Below, in pieces: positions 7,001-9,759 of a stretch of DNA of 9,759 bases. Made by a program: the position numbers and the translations under genes. Source of the stretch: an uncultured Clostridia bacterium (GTDB lineage Bacteria; Bacillota; Clostridia; Oscillospirales; Acutalibacteraceae); assembly GCA_947165615.1 (NCBI GenBank), contig CAMVBD010000025.1, forward strand, positions 1 through 9,759, in the 5' to 3' direction. The notes below the pieces were generated by a model that was given only the letters and a program-made list of their open reading frames with translations, had not been told where the DNA came from and ran no database searches. How positions within the stretch are numbered: position 1 is the stretch's first letter; each line of letters begins with the position of its first letter.

Positions 7001-7420
7001 GTCCATACCTCCAAGCTGGAAGGCAAGGCCGCGACCTGCACCGCCGCCGGTCTGACCGAAGGCCTCAAGTGCGACGACTGCGGCAAGACCATCACCGCGC
7101 AGACCACCGTGAACGCTCTCGGCCACGACTTCACCGTCAAGGTCAACATCGTTGCACCCACCTGCTCCGCGGAAGGCTACACCGTTTACAAGTGCTCTCG
7201 CTGCGACGCGACCGAGCAGCGCGACCGTACCGCCAAGGTCAGCCACGTCGATAACGACGGCGACGGCTACTGCGACTTCGGCTGCGGCGCCCAGCTTCAT
7301 CAGGGCGGCGACGAAGGCGGCTCCGACAACGGCGGCAACTTCTTCACCAACCTCTGGCAGCGGATCGTCAACTTCTTCCGCCGCATCGGCGACTTCTTCC
7401 GGAACCTGTTCAACAGATAA
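4061..7420 (+). CDS. large secreted protein of unknown function with C-terminal CxxC repeats and aromatic/basic tail
   Basis: The uninterrupted frame encodes 1119 residues from GTG 4061. The true start is probably the TTG at 4035, before a frameshift. LTCMVPAFA at residues 2-10 is the end of a signal peptide, so the mature protein would begin at about residue 11 and act outside the membrane. Residues about 20-275 and 480-920 are acidic, mostly helical-looking and nearly free of cysteine; about 275-445 looks richer in strands. I recognise no enzyme motif. From Cys935 on, the protein changes into C-x(2)-C repeats (CTVC, CDDC, CSRC) with His between them, then DNDGDGYCD (1064-1072), which resembles a DxDxDG calcium loop. 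A Gly/Asp linker leads to an amphipathic tail (1093-1119) with repeated FF and Arg. There is no LPxTG motif and no transmembrane anchor. Codons end heavily in C, unlike the regulators upstream, which suggests high expression. A structural or surface role is inference. Confidence 0.8.
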   Translation: MLTCMVPAFAEKTVTPGARETYEVASVAQGNVEDLSYEQIASILLDWLDRKIVDAAADFNAFVASIPALGEYEIKGVDTLIGMKDHVAELEGDFANLNTSALVTRENGDLNFLFGVFQFMADNADTFGKVFRWDDQVFDYGKVGQYIESLPEGDEIRTFYEDYLVNGDIQDKFIREIAREMKYEVPETRTETFDEIINNGVKNWFLGVVGELISEESKTAVKAMDLRTTDVYTLVKEFVGLLQNDYKDKLDGMLESFLKALQGMVKIVKEAVNVEPPVFTVGYTGNNPYATYHPASAEMDDYMPVIYANDQAIETLRQYSDKNVDVLANSQMSEADKALVAGTGEAWGKNVLVKAVANNEPLVDLDIDLSALETAVIAALEENVNGQSQSIEAMGTTVAFNISDAEATFSYKMYKDVDSFAAQVKVESATAKVNVTSPIQATVTANLLDPDATTVDFGMDFINQIAQPVVVSAIKTAVGDMFQDPAFATVVINNLDGKLEELEQLKELVDLIDAEATYDDTLLDVMADYDAYKGVVGQANHILYKTVDMIASDAGMADLDLTDGSNEYLTENLEKICEKVSGLLDMMKQYIDRDTFIALAEGADISAAFASEHGFNAGMIYDMDFSSVENALDCGIRVACDLLAEDDSESIFYQFHMRVEDLDTLDQILVAALDMVFEKVLGAVELEGWDYTYTAMDYENVAEDGAKAVVLDKVADIVYSAATFATGKINSAANELIAELNNKFGLGLGSVEFKLGVEKAATGEATLNALVDRFVELTDGLMIESGNVNKADSLEKKAAQLLFAALPMESMFSNVHSAADLEKIPGYLFDEATDGDLVNLLGLFEVKEDAIAGGVPVTKALINASDRIVDAFFPDTVEAQLYDASLTVQEEFTGCESDQGIAARNMVSINARKAHLIPAILDLVRESGILPSLACDHTQTEDVAAVAPTCVSEGNTAGKRCTVCGLLVEGETLPVDPNNHVHTSKLEGKAATCTAAGLTEGLKCDDCGKTITAQTTVNALGHDFTVKVNIVAPTCSAEGYTVYKCSRCDATEQRDRTAKVSHVDNDGDGYCDFGCGAQLHQGGDEGGSDNGGNFFTNLWQRIVNFFRRIGDFFRNLFNR
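6863..7309 (+). repeat. CxxC repeat module at the C terminus of the large secreted protein
   Basis: About three units of roughly 40 codons, each of the form TC...G...(K/R)C-x(2)-C, with intervening His, followed by a shorter unit with DNDGDGYCDFGC. The same unit type fills the C-terminal part of the protein starting at 7839. For example GCGACCTGCACC occurs at 7031 here and at 9198 and 9669 there. Metal binding through Cys/His is plausible but not shown. Confidence 0.7.
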
Positions 7421-7618
7421 GTATTCCGAAAAAGCCCCGCTTCCTTTGCCCGGCACCCGGGACTCCGGTCCCCGCGTTCCCCCAAAGACGCCCCGCGCTT
7501 TGAGCGGATTCCGGAACACCCGGTTCTCTGGCCCCCAAAGACGCCCCGCGCCAAAGCCGGGACCCCGGCGCAAAGGAACCTCCCTTTTGCTCATTCCCTT
7601 CTTTCTATCCCCCTGATG
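7421..7618. repeat. C-rich non-coding stretch with a 20-bp direct repeat and hairpins
   Basis: No convincing gene on either strand. A 20-bp sequence, five C followed by AAAGACGCCCCGCGC, occurs exactly at 7479-7498 and 7532-7551, a 53-bp period. Flanking sequence includes the small hairpin GCCGGG-AC-CCCGGC (7556-7569). The ends, CCTTTGC-CCGG near 7443 and CCGGCGCAAAGG near 7565, are nearly inverted copies. Strand composition is strongly skewed to C. This resembles a dispersed intergenic repeat more than an RNA gene, but copies elsewhere cannot be checked from this window. Confidence 0.45.
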
Positions 7619-7658
7619 ACCTCCCCCCGGCGGACCTTCCCCCGGGGGGAGGTTTTTT
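7619..7658 (+). terminator. intrinsic terminator downstream of the large secreted-protein gene
   Basis: ACCTCCCCCCGG (7619-7630) pairs perfectly with CCGGGGGGAGGT (7642-7653) across an 11-nt loop, followed by a run of T to 7658. It lies about 200 bp past the stop codon, after the C-rich repeat region. Confidence 0.85.
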
Positions 7659-7688
7659 GTGACATTGTGTGCGTTTTTGTCACAATGA
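7657..7688. promoter_or_regulatory. candidate operator: TTGTGACA inverted repeat
   Basis: TTGTGACA (7657-7664) and its exact inverse TGTCACAA (7678-7685) are separated by 13 nt, so their centres are 21 bp apart, two helical turns. A nested pair, CATTGTG (7663-7669) and CACAATG (7681-7687), overlaps them. The right arm lies in a 15-mer shared in inverted orientation with 1449-1463. A weak promoter, TTGTGT-17-TACAAA (7666-7694), overlaps the site. The architecture suits a dimeric regulator; which protein binds is unknown. Confidence 0.4.
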
Positions 7689-7767
7689 TACAAAATTTTG
7701 CGCCCGGTTTTTGCAGATTTCACAAAACGAAACAATAATCTTTGTGCATGTATTTGTGTTTCATTTC

Positions 7768-7796
7768 TTGAAATAGACGATTGGAATTGATAAAAT
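7768..7796 (+). promoter_or_regulatory. probable sigma-A promoter of the second secreted-protein gene
   Basis: TTGAAA (7768-7773), 17 nt spacer, TAAAAT (7791-7796), in an AT-rich stretch that contrasts with the GC-rich genes, 42 bp before the ATG at 7839. The ribosome binding site AAAGGAG (7821-7827) follows. Confidence 0.65.
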
Positions 7797-7838
7797 TATA
7801 AAGAAAATTATTATTTTAATAAAGGAGTGACCTTTCAG

Positions 7839-9759
7839 ATGACAAAACATGAAACGTCTGTCCATCAAAATCCCCTCGGGAAAAAGCTCCTGAGCATCGC
7901 ACTGTCGTTTTTGATGGTGTTCGGCTTTTTCGCGCTGGATACGGCGGGGCTTCTCAGCCTCTTAGAACCCGCGGACGCCGCAACGGCCGGTTCCTATACG
8001 TGGCGCGTTTACGTCAAAAGCCGCAATGCTACCGGCGGATGGGACGCGGAAACGCTCAAGGTTTTCGGCAAGCCCAACAACGGAACGGGCAGCGAAGCCA
8101 CGCTGCTGACGGTCAACAACTGGAAAATCGACTTTAACGGCACAAGAGACAACACGTTCGGAAAGGGCAACCAGACGACGTCGCAGTTTCCGACCAGATT
8201 TACTTATTACTATAAATTCGGCGGCGGTATAACGCACCGCAAAATCGACGCGGATATTTATTTGCAACTCTATTATAACAACAGCTGGAATACGATCGCG
8301 GGAGGAACCGTGTATTCGAACGAATGGGGCAGGAATGAAGGCACAAAAGAGTTTTCTGTGGACTCCGATAAGCTCCCCAAGGCGACGTCCATGACTTCCG
8401 ACTCCAAAATTTCCGGCGCGACGACGCTCACCATTCCGAAAACCGGCGCGGGCAATCTGACTTCTAACTATACGTTCTCGGGAACCATAAAGGATCAGTA
8501 CGACGTCAACTGGTATCAGGATCCGATCTTCTATCTGGCTTCCGCCGAACCGAATTCCGCTTCTGACGTTACGGATTCCTTTTCTTCTTCCAAAGCGTCC
8601 ATCAATAGCACCGGTACGTTGACGCTGAAGCCCGATTGCCAGATTGCCGGTACGACAAATGAGGTTTACGCCTGGGTTGGCGCAAAACGCGGCAACGCGT
8701 GGGTGAAATATCGGGTAAAGTTCGTCGATCCCAAATACTCCGTCAAGTTTATGGACGGCAACGGCAATCAGTTCGGTTCCACGCAGAGCATCTACTACGG
8801 CTGTGACGCGGCCGTACCCTCCGGCACCCCGTCGAAGAACGCGGACGCAAATTACCATTACGCGTTTTCTTCCTGGGCAACCAATTATAAAAACATCACA
8901 AACGATACAACCGTGCAGGCAAGCTTTACGTCCGCCGCGCACACCGGCGAGTGGACGAACAACACCGCCACCTGCACCGCGGGCGGCACCGAGACCCGCA
9001 CCTGCCAGACCTGCGGCTACGTTTCCACCAGAGCGACCGAGCAGCTCGGCCACGATTGGGGCGAATGGGTGACGGATCCGGAGCCCACCTGCACGGCGAC
9101 CGGCACAAAGACCCGCGTCTGCTCCCGCTGTAACGCGACCGAAACCGAAACGCTCGAAAAGAAGGCCCACACCGAGGAAGTGATTCCGGCCGTTGCCGCG
9201 ACCTGCACCGAAGACGGTCTGACCGAGGGCAAAAAGTGTTCTGTCTGCGGCGAGATCCTTGTCGCGCAGCAGCCCGTCGAAAAGCTCGGCCATGCCTTCG
9301 GCGAATGGCAGCAGACCACGGTCCCGACCTGCACCGAGGACGGAGAAGAGACCCGGTACTGCTCCCGCTGCGACGCGACGGAGACCAGACCCGTCGAAAA
9401 GCTCGGCCATGACTACAAGTCTGTTGTGACGGAGCCGACCTGCACCGAGGCCGGTTACACAACCTATACCTGCACGCGCTGCAACGATACCTATACCGCC
9501 GACGAGACCGAAAAACTCGGCCATGACTGGGGCGAATGGGTGACGGATCCGGAGCCCACCTGCACGGCGACCGGCACAAAGACCCGCGTCTGCTCCCGCT
9601 GTAACGCGACCGAAACCGAAACGCTCGAAAAGAAGGCCCACACCGAAGAAATCATTCCCGGCAAACCTGCGACCTGCACCGAAGACGGTCTGACCGAGGG
9701 CAAAAAGTGCTCCGTCTGCGGCGAGATCCTTGTCGCACAGGAGACGATCCCCGCCAAGG
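7839..9759 (+). CDS. secreted repeat protein with InlB-B/Flg_new-like domain and CxxC repeats (3' end outside window)
   Basis: The frame runs open from ATG 7839 (AAAGGAG 11 nt upstream) to the window edge, 640 codons without a stop. Residues 1-47 form a Sec signal peptide: KK at 15-16, a hydrophobic stretch 17-33 and an ADA cleavage site before Ala48. Residues about 50-297 are rich in Thr, Ser, Asn and Tyr and look beta-stranded, perhaps Ig-like toward 255-297; I recognise no named domain there. Residues about 300-365, starting YSVKFMDGNG and ending with the TVQASF strand, match the InlB B-repeat/Flg_new (Listeria-Bacteroides repeat) pattern, including the W in FSSWATNY. From His368 on there are seven units of 37-41 residues, each with H, PTC or ATC, and C-x(2)-C. 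Such modules are typical of extracellular surface proteins of Firmicutes. Anchor and full length are unknown because the 3' end is missing. Confidence 0.85.
   Translation, partial: MTKHETSVHQNPLGKKLLSIALSFLMVFGFFALDTAGLLSLLEPADAATAGSYTWRVYVKSRNATGGWDAETLKVFGKPNNGTGSEATLLTVNNWKIDFNGTRDNTFGKGNQTTSQFPTRFTYYYKFGGGITHRKIDADIYLQLYYNNSWNTIAGGTVYSNEWGRNEGTKEFSVDSDKLPKATSMTSDSKISGATTLTIPKTGAGNLTSNYTFSGTIKDQYDVNWYQDPIFYLASAEPNSASDVTDSFSSSKASINSTGTLTLKPDCQIAGTTNEVYAWVGAKRGNAWVKYRVKFVDPKYSVKFMDGNGNQFGSTQSIYYGCDAAVPSGTPSKNADANYHYAFSSWATNYKNITNDTTVQASFTSAAHTGEWTNNTATCTAGGTETRTCQTCGYVSTRATEQLGHDWGEWVTDPEPTCTATGTKTRVCSRCNATETETLEKKAHTEEVIPAVAATCTEDGLTEGKKCSVCGEILVAQQPVEKLGHAFGEWQQTTVPTCTEDGEETRYCSRCDATETRPVEKLGHDYKSVVTEPTCTEAGYTTYTCTRCNDTYTADETEKLGHDWGEWVTDPEPTCTATGTKTRVCSRCNATETETLEKKAHTEEIIPGKPATCTEDGLTEGKKCSVCGEILVAQETIPAK
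8940..9759 (+). repeat. tandem CxxC repeat array, seven units, with a 471-bp higher-order repeat
   Basis: Units begin at 8940, 9051, 9168, 9291, 9408, 9522 and 9639, each 37-41 codons and each opening with His. Each carries one (P/A)TC and one C-x(2)-C, so three Cys and one conserved His per unit. Unit 6 repeats unit 2 exactly in protein. At the DNA level 9057-9175 and 9528-9646 are identical over 119 bp, offset 471 bp (157 codons, four units). Unit 7 is likewise close to unit 3, with a further 41-bp identity at 9198 and 9669. The array continues past the window. Confidence 0.9.

Noticed and set aside
2702..7735. Minus-strand open frame of 1677 codons
   Set aside because: It runs antisense to two well-supported genes, crosses two terminators, is dominated by Val, Gly, Asp and Ala without motifs, and has no ribosome binding site. 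It follows from the C-ending codons of the opposite strand.
7421..7838. tRNA, rRNA or known small RNA in the gene-free stretch
   Set aside because: No cloverleaf, CCA-ending acceptor stem or recognisable conserved RNA segment was found. Only the repeats, terminator, operator-like site and promoter described could be supported.
7962..9641. Minus-strand open frame of 559 codons
   Set aside because: It is antisense to the secreted repeat protein, and its own internal repeats simply mirror the DNA repeats of that gene. The plus frame has signal peptide, RBS and promoter.
8940..9759. CRISPR array or tandem DNA satellite
   Set aside because: The repeats are imperfect, of varying length, in frame, and conserved best at the protein level (H, TC, CxxC). 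They are protein repeats, not direct repeats with unique spacers.
8940..9759. Zinc-finger DNA-binding protein
   Set aside because: The CxxC units belong to a protein with a clear signal peptide and an extracellular-type domain, and the units lack the basic DNA-contacting residues of zinc fingers. Metal binding for stability remains possible.

Overview
The window looks like a chromosomal segment of a GC-rich, uncultured-type Clostridia member (Oscillospiraceae-like, Firmicutes). The basis is strong AGGAGG-type ribosome binding sites, frequent TTG/GTG starts, sigma-A-like promoters with 17-18 bp spacing, intrinsic terminators, and secreted proteins carrying the C-x(2)-C repeats common in gut Clostridia. 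The taxonomic placement is inference; there is no rRNA or other marker gene here.

Layout. (1) 1-53, minus: the first 17 codons of an alpha/beta-hydrolase-like gene that leaves the window, with RBS and a probable promoter. (2) 182-767, plus: a DUF1643 protein whose C-terminal end is displaced by an apparent +1 frameshift near 693-697. (3) 772-797: a perfect 26-bp palindrome between convergent genes. (4) 808-1377, minus: a complete DEDDh 3'-5' exonuclease (DnaQ/epsilon-like) with a TTG start and a near-consensus promoter. (5) 1550-3847, plus: a two-gene operon of paralogous regulators. Each chain carries two TetR-type DNA-binding domains, one at the N terminus and one near the middle. A strong terminator follows. 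(6) 4035/4061-7420, plus: a very large secreted protein of unknown function ending in C-x(2)-C repeats, a DxDxDG loop and an aromatic/basic tail. Its signal peptide is split by an apparent frameshift inside a short TG repeat. (7) 7421-7838: a gene-free stretch with a C-rich part holding a 20-bp direct repeat, a terminator, an inverted repeat of TTGTGACA, and an AT-rich promoter/RBS. (8) 7839 to the window end, plus: a second secreted protein, open at its 3' end, with a signal peptide, a beta-rich region, an InlB-B/Flg_new-like module and at least seven C-x(2)-C repeat units. These contain a recent 471-bp-period duplication.

How the parts may work together. The hydrolase, DUF1643 and exonuclease genes look like ordinary housekeeping or accessory genes. 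The more unusual part is the double-TetR pair beside two large surface or secreted proteins that share a C-terminal repeat module. A 15-bp sequence containing TTGTGACAA occurs both upstream of the regulator operon and, inverted, in the intergenic region before the second secreted gene. This raises the inference that the regulators control themselves and that gene. Nothing in the sequence proves it.
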